Below are positions 1 through 7,035 of a DNA stretch of 64,000 nt, one piece after another (positions within the stretch are counted from its first letter, which is position 1; each line of letters begins with the position of its first letter). The notes beneath the pieces were generated by a model, which saw only the letters and a program-made list of their open reading frames with translations, ran no database searches and was not told the DNA's origin. Source of the stretch: Actinomadura montaniterrae. GTDB taxonomy: Bacteria > Actinomycetota > Actinomycetes > Streptosporangiales > Streptosporangiaceae. The stretch is taken from NCBI RefSeq assembly GCF_008923365.1, contig NZ_WBMR01000011.1, positions 30,676 to 94,675 of the forward strand, given 5' to 3'. Both the position numbers and the translations under genes were made by a program.

Positions 1-332
1 CGCCCGGTGGCGTCGCCGGGCTCTTCGCTGATCGGGGACAGTTCCGCCGTCCCCTCGGCGACCACGAACGACAGGTGGTCCGGGGCGGCCGCGTGGAGCG
101 CGGCCCGCGGGTCGTTCCGGATCTGCTTGACCTTCGCGCGCCCGGCCGTGGTCGAGATCCGCGCGATCCGCTCCGCCGCGTCCCAGCTGTAGACGACGGT
201 GGACAGGTGCGGGTGGCCGCTCTTCCTGGTGGTGGCGAGGACGGCGAACTGCTGCTCGCCGAGGAGGCGGGCGAGGTCGTCCTCGCCGATGGGCTTGGGG
301 CCGGGTCCCTGTCCGGGGCCGTACTCGGTCAT
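1..332 (-). CDS. PPOX-class F420/FMN-dependent flavoprotein (3' end outside window)
   Basis: The frame starts at an ATG whose complement is at 330-332 and runs off the left edge; 110 residues are visible. The protein begins MTEYGPGQGPGPKPIGEDDL and continues with a split-barrel flavin-binding pattern, LLGEQQFAVLATTRKSGHPH followed by STVVYSWD. This is typical of actinobacterial pyridoxamine-5'-phosphate-oxidase-like proteins, many of which use F420. It starts 11 nt after the stop of the exporter gene, so it is probably the third gene of a marR-exporter-flavoprotein operon. The exact cofactor (F420, FMN or heme) cannot be told from this fragment. Confidence 0.8.
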   Translation of the reverse strand, partial: MTEYGPGQGPGPKPIGEDDLARLLGEQQFAVLATTRKSGHPHLSTVVYSWDAAERIARISTTAGRAKVKQIRNDPRAALHAAAPDHLSFVVAEGTAELSPISEEPGDATG

Positions 333-343
333 GGTGATCTCCT

Positions 344-1789
344 TCAGGCGTTGGTGGGGACGGACTCGATGGGCGCGGGCGCGTCCGCCGCGGGCTTCGG
401 GCTGCGCAGGACGAGGACGCCGACCAGGAACGCGGCGACCAGCAGGCCCGCCGAGACGGTGAACGCCAGGTGGTACCCGCCGGTCAGCGCGGCGGCCTCG
501 GACCGGCCGTCCGCGCGCAGGTGCTCGGTGCGGGACGCGGCGAGCGTCGACAGCACCGCCACGCCGAGCGCCATCCCGATCTGCTGGACGGTGTTGAACA
601 GCCCGGACACCAGGCCCGCGTCGTCGGGGCGGGCGCCGGACATCCCGAGGCCGGTCAGCGCGGGCAGGACGAGCCCGCCACCGGAGATCAGCACCATCAC
701 GGGCAGCAGGTCGGCGGCGTAGCCCGCGTCCTGCGGGATCCGGGTCAGCCATCCCATCGCGCCCATCAGCAGGACGAGCCCGGCGAGCAGCACGGCGCGC
801 TCGCCGAAGCGGCGGCTCAGCCGCGCCGAGACGAAGAGCGAGATCGTGCCGATGGCGACGGCGGCGGGCAGCATCGCGAGGCCGGTCTCCAGCGCGTCGT
901 AGCCGAGGACCTTCTGCATGTAGAGCGCGACGATGATCTGGAACGAGAACATCGCCGACAGCGCCAGCATCTGCGCGACGTAGGAGCCGGACGCGTTGCG
1001 CGAGCGCAGCAGGCGCAGCGGCATCAGCGGCGTGGCGGCCTTCGCCTGCCGGACGAAGAACCCGGCGAGCAGGGCCAGCGACACGGCGCCGAGGCCGAGC
1101 GTGCGGCCCGACAGCCAGCCGGCGTCCTCGGCCTTGACGACGGTGTAGATGCCGAGCATCAGCCCGGACGTGACGAGCAGCGCGCCCGCGACGTCGGCGC
1201 CGCCGCGCAGCCCGGTGCCGGCGTCGCGGGGCAGCGCGACGACCGCCAGCGCGATCGTGGCGAGTCCGATCGGCACGTTGATCAGGAAGATCCAGTGCCA
1301 GCTGAGCGCGTCGGTGAGCACCCCGCCGAGCACCTGGCCGATGGACGCGCCGGCGGCGCCGGTGAAGCTGAAGACGCCGATGGCCTTGGCGCGCTCGCCG
1401 GGTTCGGTGAACAGCGTGACGAGGATGCCGAGGACGACGGCGGAGGCCATCGCGCTGCCGACGCCTTGCAGGAACCGGGCGGCGATGAGCAGGCCCGGTG
1501 TGGTGGCGGCGCCGGCGAGCACGGACGCGCCGGTGAACACCGCGTTCCCGGCGAGGAACATCGTCTTGCGGCCGATCAGGTCGCCGAGCCGTCCGGCGAG
1601 GAGCAGCAGGCCGCCGAAGGCGATCAGGTAGGCGTTGACGGTCCAGCTCAGCCCGGCGGCGGAGAAGCCGAGGTCGCGCTGGATGGACGGCATCGCGACG
1701 GTGACGATGCTGCCGTCCAGGATCGTCATCAGCGCGGCGGCGGACAGCACGCCGAGAGCGGTCCCGCGGGACCGTGCGGACAGGTTCAT
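344..1789 (-). CDS. MFS drug exporter, DHA2 (EmrB/QacA) family
   Basis: A 481-residue, 14-helix-type major facilitator protein that should export a lipophilic compound in exchange for protons. Helix 1 carries ALMTILDGSIVTVAMPSIQR, the classic DHA2 motif with the membrane Asp, and motif A (GRLGDLIGRK) follows helix 2. The length fits the family. The ATG is preceded by GGGAG. The gene lies 74 bp downstream of a MarR regulator on the same strand and just before a flavoprotein gene, the usual arrangement of a MarR-controlled efflux operon. The substrate is unknown. Proximity to a resistant-type TrpRS is only suggestive. Confidence 0.9.
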   Translation of the reverse strand: MNLSARSRGTALGVLSAAALMTILDGSIVTVAMPSIQRDLGFSAAGLSWTVNAYLIAFGGLLLLAGRLGDLIGRKTMFLAGNAVFTGASVLAGAATTPGLLIAARFLQGVGSAMASAVVLGILVTLFTEPGERAKAIGVFSFTGAAGASIGQVLGGVLTDALSWHWIFLINVPIGLATIALAVVALPRDAGTGLRGGADVAGALLVTSGLMLGIYTVVKAEDAGWLSGRTLGLGAVSLALLAGFFVRQAKAATPLMPLRLLRSRNASGSYVAQMLALSAMFSFQIIVALYMQKVLGYDALETGLAMLPAAVAIGTISLFVSARLSRRFGERAVLLAGLVLLMGAMGWLTRIPQDAGYAADLLPVMVLISGGGLVLPALTGLGMSGARPDDAGLVSGLFNTVQQIGMALGVAVLSTLAASRTEHLRADGRSEAAALTGGYHLAFTVSAGLLVAAFLVGVLVLRSPKPAADAPAPIESVPTNA

Positions 1790-1863
1790 GGGGTCATCTC
1801 CCGTTCGAGGCGAACAGGAGAGACGTTAGCAGATAGTTTTGTTAGAGACGATCTATTGTCGAC

Positions 1864-2352
1864 CTACTTGTTGCGCTCCCGCTTGCGCCGCACCGGCTGC
1901 GCCTGCTCGACCGGGGTGCTCAGGTGCCCCTCGGCCAGCCGCCGCAGCGCCCGCACGAGCACGTCGCGCTCGCCGTCCGGCAGCGACCCGAGCGCCTCCG
2001 CGTGCACCCGGTCGACGATCTCCTGCCCCCGCCGGGCCGTCTCGGCGCCCTTCTCGCTGACGGCGATGATCCGCGCGCGCCGGTCCGCCGACGACGGGCG
2101 CCGCTCCGCGAGCCCCGCCTTCTCCAGCGCGTCCACCGTCACGACCATCGTCGTCTTGTCCATGTCGCCGATCTCGGCCAGCTGGATCTGCGTGCGCTCC
2201 TCCTCGAGCGCATGCACCAGCACGCAGTGCATGCGCGGCGTCAGCCCGATCTCGCCGAGCGCCGCCGTCATCCGCGACTTCAGCACATGCGAGGTGTGGT
2301 CGAGCAGGTAGGACAGGTCCGTCACGGTGTTGGCAGGGGCGAGCGCGGTCAT
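1864..2352 (-). CDS. MarR-family transcriptional regulator
   Basis: A 162-residue winged-helix regulator. The recognition region reads TQIQLAEIGDMDKTTMVVTV and is followed by the wing (RRPSSADRRARIIAVSEKG) and a C-terminal dimerisation helix. It presumably represses the downstream exporter and itself. The start ATG lies 6 nt after a TAGGCT -10 hexamer (complement 2359-2364), so the message is probably leaderless. A 19-bp palindrome at 2396-2414, in the gap to the divergent trpS leader, is a candidate operator. The tail RKRERNK is basic. Ligand unknown. Confidence 0.88.
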   Translation of the reverse strand: MTALAPANTVTDLSYLLDHTSHVLKSRMTAALGEIGLTPRMHCVLVHALEEERTQIQLAEIGDMDKTTMVVTVDALEKAGLAERRPSSADRRARIIAVSEKGAETARRGQEIVDRVHAEALGSLPDGERDVLVRALRRLAEGHLSTPVEQAQPVRRKRERNK

Positions 2353-2395
2353 GCCCCCAGCCTACCCAGGTCGTTCCGTTCCGGATTATCTACTG

Positions 2396-2414
2396 CCATC
2401 CGGAACCCGGATGG
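2396..2414. promoter_or_regulatory. 19-bp palindrome between marR and the trpS leader
   Basis: CCATCCGG-AAC-CCGGATGG has perfect 8-bp arms. It lies just upstream of the TACCGT -10 (2417-2422) of the trpS leader and 45 bp from the marR start, so a bound protein could affect both divergent promoters. Assignment to the MarR protein is inference. Confidence 0.45.
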
Positions 2415-2416
2415 GA

Positions 2417-2422
2417 TACCGT
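2417..2422 (+). promoter_or_regulatory. -10 element of the leaderless trpS leader transcript
   Basis: TACCGT fits the actinobacterial TANNNT -10 and ends 6 nt before the A of the leader-peptide ATG at 2429. Transcription would therefore start at or next to that ATG, giving a leaderless leader peptide. No good -35 is visible. Confidence 0.5.
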
Positions 2423-2428
2423 GAAGGC

Positions 2429-2467
2429 ATGAAGCGCACCGCGTGCCTGTGCTGGCGGCCGTCCTAG
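2429..2467 (+). CDS. Trp leader peptide of the trpS attenuator
   Basis: A 12-codon ORF, MKRTACLCWRPS, ends with TAG at 2465-2467. It contains one Trp codon (TGG, 2453-2455) immediately upstream of RNA segment 1 (2457-2464). The ribosome would pause there when charged tRNA-Trp is scarce. No Shine-Dalgarno sequence is present, which fits a leaderless message. The same design, a short leader peptide with Trp before a terminator, is known for the auxiliary indolmycin-resistant trpS of Streptomyces coelicolor. The assignment rests on the codon position plus the four complementary segments. Confidence 0.75.
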   Translation: MKRTACLCWRPS

Positions 2468-2514
2468 GACGGCCGACACCCACGCACGCCTCGGGCCGTC
2501 CGCTGGACGGCCCG
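2457..2514 (+). promoter_or_regulatory. Transcription attenuator (pause, antiterminator and terminator hairpins)
   Basis: Four mutually complementary segments are visible: 1, GGCCGTCC (2457-2464); 2, GGACGGCC (2467-2474); 3, CGGGCCGTCC (2492-2501); 4, GGACGGCCCG (2505-2514). Pairing 1:2 makes a palindromic hairpin and 3:4 makes a 10-bp, 3-nt-loop terminator followed by CTCTCTTCTCC. Segment 2 can pair with 3 instead. A ribosome stalled at the TGG codon would cover segment 1, leave 2 free to pair with 3, and so prevent the terminator. This predicts trpS induction by Trp starvation or by TrpRS inhibition. Confidence 0.8.
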
Positions 2515-2571
2515 CTCTCTTCTCCGCACCCGGGTCCGTCCGGCGGGCCCCGGAACCAGGAGGAGAGCCCC

Positions 2572-3711
2572 ATGCAGACCACCGAGAACCCGCGGCCCGC
2601 CGAAACCCCGCGGCCCGCCGAAACCCCGCGGCCCGCAGAGTCCCCGCAGCCCGCAGAGGCCGCGCAGGCCACCGGGAATCCGCAGGCCACCGACCCGTAC
2701 CGCAACCTCGAAGCGCGCGTCGCCGCCGACCCCGGCGCGTTCCGGATCCTCACCGGCGACCGGCCGACCGGCGCCCTGCACCTCGGCCATTACTTCGGCA
2801 CCCTCGCCAACCGCGTCCGGCTCCAGCGCGCCGGCGTCGACCTGTTCGTGCTGGTCGCCGACTACCAGGTGCTCACCGACCGGGACGTCGCCGACCGGCT
2901 CGGTGAGCACGTCGAGGGCCTGGTCGCCGACTACCTCGCCGCGGGCATCGACCCGTCCACCGCGACGATCTTCCGGCACAGCGCCGTCCCCGCGCTGAAC
3001 CAGCTGATGCTGCCGTTCCTGTCCCTGGTCACGGTCGGCGAGCTGAGCCGCAACCCCACGGTGAAGGACGAGATCGCCGCGTCCAAGCAGGCCTCGGTGA
3101 GCGGGCTGATGTTCACCTACCCCGTCCACCAGGCCGCCGACATCCTGTTCTGCAAGTCCAACCTCGTCCCCGTGGGCGCCGACCAGCTCCCGCACCTGGA
3201 GGTCACCCGGACGATCGCGCGCCGCTTCAACGACCGGTACGCCCCCGTCTTCCCGGTCCCGGACGCGCTGCTGTCCGCCGCGCCGACCCTGCTCGGCACC
3301 GACGGCCGCAAGATGAGCAAGAGCCGCGGCAACGCGATCGCGCTCTCCGCGACCCCCGACGAGACGGCGCGGCTGATCAAGCGGGCGGTGACCGACGCCG
3401 ACCGGCACATCGAGTACGCGCCGGACACCCGTCCCGAGGTGTCCAACCTGGTGCTGCTCGCCGCGCTCTGCCAGGGCCGCGACCCGCGCGAGGTGGCCGC
3501 GGAGATCGGCGACGGCGGCGGCGCCGCGCTCAAGCGGACGGTGACCGAGTCGGTCAACGAGTTCCTGCGCCCGATCCGCGCCCGCCGCGCCGAGATCATG
3601 GCCGACCGCGGCCACCTGCGCCGCGTCCTCGCCGAGGGCAACGAGCGCGCCGCCGCGATCGCCGACCGGACGCTCGACGAGGTCCGCGAGGCCATGTCCA
3701 TGACCACATGA
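2572..3711 (+). CDS. trpS: Tryptophanyl-tRNA synthetase, auxiliary (TrpRS II-like) type
   Basis: A 379-residue class I synthetase that charges tRNA-Trp. The HIGH-type motif lies in TGDRPTGALHLGHYFGTL and the KMSKS loop in DGRKMSKSRG. The signature resembles the second, inhibitor-tolerant TrpRS of actinomycetes and Deinococcus rather than the usual housekeeping enzyme. By recalled alignment, the position of Bacillus stearothermophilus His43 is Gln here (VADYQVLT); change at that site is linked to indolmycin resistance. The ATG at 2572 follows AGGAGGAG. The first 40 residues are a Pro/Glu repeat (PRPAET repeated, then PQPAE) absent from most homologues and probably disordered. Expression is under the attenuator just upstream. 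Confidence 0.92.
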   Translation: MQTTENPRPAETPRPAETPRPAESPQPAEAAQATGNPQATDPYRNLEARVAADPGAFRILTGDRPTGALHLGHYFGTLANRVRLQRAGVDLFVLVADYQVLTDRDVADRLGEHVEGLVADYLAAGIDPSTATIFRHSAVPALNQLMLPFLSLVTVGELSRNPTVKDEIAASKQASVSGLMFTYPVHQAADILFCKSNLVPVGADQLPHLEVTRTIARRFNDRYAPVFPVPDALLSAAPTLLGTDGRKMSKSRGNAIALSATPDETARLIKRAVTDADRHIEYAPDTRPEVSNLVLLAALCQGRDPREVAAEIGDGGGAALKRTVTESVNEFLRPIRARRAEIMADRGHLRRVLAEGNERAAAIADRTLDEVREAMSMTT

Positions 3712-3732
3712 GGACGCGCGGTACCCGCGGGT

Positions 3733-4377
3733 TCAGGCCGGCCCGGGGCCGGCGGCCTCGCGCGGCCCGATGCCCGCGAGGACGGCTGCCACCAGGTCGT
3801 CCACCGAGTAGCGGGGGGACGGCTCGGCGATGCCCCGGCCCTGGAACAGCGCCGACAGCACCGGCTCGTGGCAGGCGCCGACGATCATGGAGGTGGCGGC
3901 GTCGACGGGCGCGCCGGCGGCGATGCGGCCGAGACCGCGTTCGGCCTCCAGGTAGCCGCGGAGGCGGTGCCGCCAGTCGCGGTCGGGGTCGCTCAGCCCG
4001 GCGAACCGGGCGAGCACCTCAGGGGTCGCGATGAGGCCGGTCAGCGCGGGGACCAGCCGGCCGTGTAGGGCCAGCCCGTGGGCGACGTACGCGCGCAGGT
4101 TGCCCTCGACCGTGCCCGTACCGGGCGCGGGCAGGGGATCGAGGCCGCTCTCGATCGCCGTGGCGCGGGCGCGCAGGGCGAGGGCGATCAGCTCCTCCTT
4201 GTCGGCGAAGTGGTTGTAGAGCACGCCGCCCGCGACGCCCGCCTCCTGCGCGATGGCCCGGACGGTCAGCCCCGCCGTCCCGCGCTCGGCGATCATCCGC
4301 TCGGCGGTCGCGATCAGGTGCTCGCGCAGGGTCCGGTCGCCGCCGCGCAGCGCGGCCGCCTTTCGAGGTGACATCAC
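3733..4377 (-). CDS. TetR-family transcriptional regulator
   Basis: A 214-residue TetR protein. The N-terminal helix-turn-helix is TVRAIAQEAGVAGGVLYNHF, with the usual KEEL after it, and the C-terminal ligand domain is not recognisable. The start is GTG-ATG (4377 or 4374). It lies 57 bp downstream of a methyltransferase gene on the same strand, and the tandem operator in front of that gene (5261-5288) makes joint autoregulation likely. It converges with trpS. Ligand unknown. Confidence 0.87.
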   Translation of the reverse strand: MMSPRKAAALRGGDRTLREHLIATAERMIAERGTAGLTVRAIAQEAGVAGGVLYNHFADKEELIALALRARATAIESGLDPLPAPGTGTVEGNLRAYVAHGLALHGRLVPALTGLIATPEVLARFAGLSDPDRDWRHRLRGYLEAERGLGRIAAGAPVDAATSMIVGACHEPVLSALFQGRGIAEPSPRYSVDDLVAAVLAGIGPREAAGPGPA

Positions 4378-4434
4378 CCCGCATCGTATAGATCCGGCTC
4401 GTAGAGATCCGGCCGCCGGGGACCGCGGCCCCGC

Positions 4435-5244
4435 TCATCGCCGGGCATGCACGAGCCACGCGGTGCTGCGCAGCCGGACGGCGCCGTCGCGCTCGAACGG
4501 GCGCATCGCGTCGGTGATCGCGGCGCGGAGTCCGGGGCCGTCGCCGAGGTTGTGGCGGACGGGACCCCAGCCGGCGAGGAACTCCGCGGCGTCGGCGGCG
4601 TCGCGTCCCCAGACCTGCTCGGCGTGCACGGTGCGGCAGGCGACGTCGCGGAACCCGGCGGCGCCGAGGATCGCGCGGACGCGGTCCGGGTCGGACATCG
4701 ACAGCGGCCCGCCGTGCCCGGTGACGGTCTCGGCCTGCGGGGCGATCGCGGCGAAGACGGTGCCGAGGTCGGTGCCGGCGGGGGACGCCATGGCGAGGAA
4801 GGCGAGGCGGCCGCCCTCGCGCAGGGCGCGCCGGACGTTGCCGAACGCGGCGACCGGGTCGGCGAAGAACATGATCCCGAACCGGCTGACCGCGGCGTCG
4901 AACGCGGCGTCCGGGAACGGGTGGACCTGCGCGTCGCCCTGCTCGAACGCGGCGTTCGGGACGCCCTCCTGATCGGTGAGCGCGCGGGCGCGGGCGAGCA
5001 TCGGCGCGGACAGGTCGACGCCGAGCGCCCGGCCGAGCGGGGCCCGCCGCGCGGCGAGCCGGGTGACGTAGCCGTTGCCGCAGCCGAGGTCGAGGACGTG
5101 GTCGCGGGGACCGATCGCGGCGGCCTCCAGCAGCGCGGCGTCGAAGCCGTTGTTGACGGCGTCGTACCGGTCGTGGTGGTCGGCCCAGTGCTCGCCCTCG
5201 TAGCCGTTCCATGCCTCGGCCTGGGCGGTGTTGACGACGTCCAT
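4435..5244 (-). CDS. Class I SAM-dependent methyltransferase
   Basis: A 269-residue Rossmann-fold methyltransferase. Motif I is VLDLGCGNGYVTRLAAR (about residues 50-66), followed by the acidic strand-2 residue in ALGVDLS and the motif PFPDAAFDAAVSRFGIMFF. The fold is of the UbiE/small-molecule type, and the substrate cannot be named. The ATG follows AGGAGGAGGC. The gene has a strong promoter (TTGACC-N18-CATTAT) with two tandem TetR-type operators just after the -10. The downstream TetR gene is the probable repressor. Confidence 0.85.
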   Translation of the reverse strand: MDVVNTAQAEAWNGYEGEHWADHHDRYDAVNNGFDAALLEAAAIGPRDHVLDLGCGNGYVTRLAARRAPLGRALGVDLSAPMLARARALTDQEGVPNAAFEQGDAQVHPFPDAAFDAAVSRFGIMFFADPVAAFGNVRRALREGGRLAFLAMASPAGTDLGTVFAAIAPQAETVTGHGGPLSMSDPDRVRAILGAAGFRDVACRTVHAEQVWGRDAADAAEFLAGWGPVRHNLGDGPGLRAAITDAMRPFERDGAVRLRSTAWLVHARR

Positions 5245-5260
5245 CGCAGCCTCCTCCTTG

Positions 5261-5288
5261 TGAACGCATGTTCATGAACGTATGTTCA
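5261..5288. promoter_or_regulatory. Tandem TetR-type operators before the methyltransferase
   Basis: Two adjacent 14-bp quasi-palindromes, TGAACGCATGTTCA (5261-5274) and TGAACGTATGTTCA (5275-5288), each have TGAAC/GTTCA arms. The pair lies between the -10 and the ribosome-binding site of the methyltransferase gene, where a bound repressor would block transcription. The downstream TetR is the likely binder (inference). Confidence 0.7.
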
Positions 5289-5317
5289 TAATGAGGGCGC
5301 GCGTCGCCGGAGGTCAA
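5288..5317 (-). promoter_or_regulatory. Promoter of the methyltransferase-tetR operon
   Basis: On the minus strand TTGACC (complement 5312-5317) is separated by 18 bp from CATTAT (complement 5288-5293), a good vegetative promoter. The operator pair starts at its downstream edge. Confidence 0.6.
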
Positions 5318-5333
5318 GGCCGTATGCGTTTCC

Positions 5334-6209
5334 TCAGCTCAGCGCATCGACGAACGCGGCGGTCGCGGGGTCGGTGGCGCGGGAATGCAGCAGTTCCGTC
5401 CGGTGGACGACCCGGGGCGCGCGCACGGGCACCTCCGCGAGCCCCTCCCCGCGCGCCAGGCCCGCAGGGAGGACGGCCAGGCCGTGGCCTGCGGCGATGA
5501 GCGCGAGGAGGAATGGCAGGTCGCCGCCCTCGCAGGTCAGGGACGGGGTGAACCCGTCGCGTGCGCCGGTGGCCTGGCGGAGTGCGGGGAGCGGGACGGC
5601 GACGTCCGGGACGTCCAGCCAGAGCGCGTCGACCAGGTCGTTCAGGTCCGCGCCCGGACGCGAAGCCAGCGGATGCGCGGACGGCAGGACCAGCGCGAGC
5701 GGCCGTTCCGCGATGGCGACGGCCGCCAGCGGGACGGTGTCGGCCAGCCGGAGCGGGTCGTTGGGCGCGGCGATCCCGTCGACCAGCCCGATGTCGAGGT
5801 CGCCCGCCGCGACCGCCACATCGATCTCGGCCCGGCCCATCACCTGCACCGCGGCCTCGACGCGTGGGTGAGCGGCGCGCGCGCGAGCGAGGGGGTCCGC
5901 GATGTAGGCGGAGGCCAGCGGTGACGCGCCGACGCGCAGCCGGGCCCGCGCCGTCCCGGACATCCGGACGATCTCCGAGCGCGCCGCCTGGAGCCGCAGC
6001 AGGATCGGGCCGGCGTGCTCCAGCAGCCGCGCGCCCGCCTCGGTGGTGCCGACCGGCCGCCGGTGCAGCAGTGCGACCTTGAGGTCGTTCTCCAGCGACG
6101 CGATCTGCTGCGACACGGCGGCCTGCGTGTAGCCGAGTTCGGCCGCGGCGGCGGAGAACGAGCCCGTCCGCACGACGGTGACGAACGTCCGGAGCAGGTG
6201 CGGGTCCAC
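5334..6209 (-). CDS. LysR-family transcriptional regulator
   Basis: A LysR regulator of 291 residues from the GTG at 6209. The N-terminal HTH reads VDPHLLRTFVTVVRTGSFSA then AAAELGYTQAAVSQQIASLE; the effector domain follows with the usual LALVLPSAHPLA stretch. I prefer the GTG over an ATG at 6245 because family members begin at DPHLLRTF. With this start, a T-N11-A palindrome (6213-6227) falls in the promoter rather than in the gene. It is divergent from a CTP-synthase-like amidotransferase, its likely target. Confidence 0.85.
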   Translation of the reverse strand: MDPHLLRTFVTVVRTGSFSAAAAELGYTQAAVSQQIASLENDLKVALLHRRPVGTTEAGARLLEHAGPILLRLQAARSEIVRMSGTARARLRVGASPLASAYIADPLARARAAHPRVEAAVQVMGRAEIDVAVAAGDLDIGLVDGIAAPNDPLRLADTVPLAAVAIAERPLALVLPSAHPLASRPGADLNDLVDALWLDVPDVAVPLPALRQATGARDGFTPSLTCEGGDLPFLLALIAAGHGLAVLPAGLARGEGLAEVPVRAPRVVHRTELLHSRATDPATAAFVDALS

Positions 6210-6212
6210 GAG

Positions 6213-6227
6213 ATAAGTGTCGCTTAT
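6213..6227. promoter_or_regulatory. LysR-type box
   Basis: ATAAGTGTCGCTTAT is a 15-bp palindrome with 5-bp arms containing the T-N11-A motif of LysR regulators. It lies between the lysR GTG and the divergent gene starting at 6285. Confidence 0.5.
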
Positions 6228-6284
6228 GTTCGCATCGGAAATCATCGTTGGCGCTTAAGCGGGGGACGGGGTCAGGATCGAGGT

Positions 6285-7004
6285 ATGACCTTCACAGCGC
6301 GCATCGCCCTGGTCGGGGAGCGGTCCCCGAACGTCCAGTCGCACGTCCGGATCCCGCGCCTGCTGGACGCGGTCCGCGAGCGCGACGGCCTCCTCGCGGA
6401 GGCGTACTGGATCCCGACCGACGAGGTCGGCGCCGGCCTCGGCGGCTTCGACGGCGTCTGGCTGCTGCCCGGCAGCCCGTACCGCAGCGAGGCGGGCGTC
6501 CTCACCGCGATCCGGTCGGCGCGGGAGGGCCGGATCCCGGTGCTCGGGACGTGCGGCGGCTTCCAGCACATGATCCTGGAGTACGCGCGGAACGTCTGCG
6601 GCATCACCCGCGCCAAGCACGCGGAGAACGAGGACGCCGGCGACGACGCGGTGATCACGCCGCTGGCCTGCTCGCTCGCGGGACACGAGGGCGAGGTGAA
6701 CGTGGCGCCCGGCTCGTCCGCCGAGCGGATCATGGGGACGTCGCGCAGCATCGAGCGCTTCAACTGCACGTTCGGGCCGAACCCCGCGTACATCGGGACG
6801 CTGGAGGCGAACGGGCTGCGCTTCACCGGCCACGACGACGAGGGCCAGGTGCGGATCGCCGAGCTGCCCGGGCACCCGTTCTACTTCGCGACGCTCTTCC
6901 AGCCGGAGCTGGCGGGGGACGGGAGCCGCCCGCATCCGGTGGTCGCCGCGTTCGTCGCCGCCGCCTGCGCCGCGGTCCGCGAGCGGGCCGCCGACCGGGC
7001 CTGA
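6285..7004 (+). CDS. CTP synthase C-terminal-like (seleno)protein-related amidotransferase homologue
   Basis: A stand-alone 239-residue class I glutamine-amidotransferase-like protein, related to the glutaminase half of CTP synthase but without the synthetase half. The nucleophile-elbow region is VLGTCGGFQHM, with Cys at about residue 90. In CTP synthase a His-Pro-Glu triad follows, but here the matching stretch is ATLFQPELAGDGS, so Gln replaces the catalytic His. That suggests either a different reaction or no glutaminase activity. The family includes selenocysteine members; this one has an ordinary TGC codon. It starts at the ATG after GGATCGAGGT and is divergent from a LysR gene. Confidence 0.8.
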   Translation: MTFTARIALVGERSPNVQSHVRIPRLLDAVRERDGLLAEAYWIPTDEVGAGLGGFDGVWLLPGSPYRSEAGVLTAIRSAREGRIPVLGTCGGFQHMILEYARNVCGITRAKHAENEDAGDDAVITPLACSLAGHEGEVNVAPGSSAERIMGTSRSIERFNCTFGPNPAYIGTLEANGLRFTGHDDEGQVRIAELPGHPFYFATLFQPELAGDGSRPHPVVAAFVAAACAAVRERAADRA

Positions 7005-7035
7005 CCCGGGCCCGGCCGGGCGGGGCGGGCCCGCG

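Noticed and set aside
6552..6556. Selenocysteine in the CTP-synthase-like protein
   Set aside because: The active-site codon is an ordinary TGC (GTCGG context) and there is no in-frame TGA or selenocysteine hairpin.
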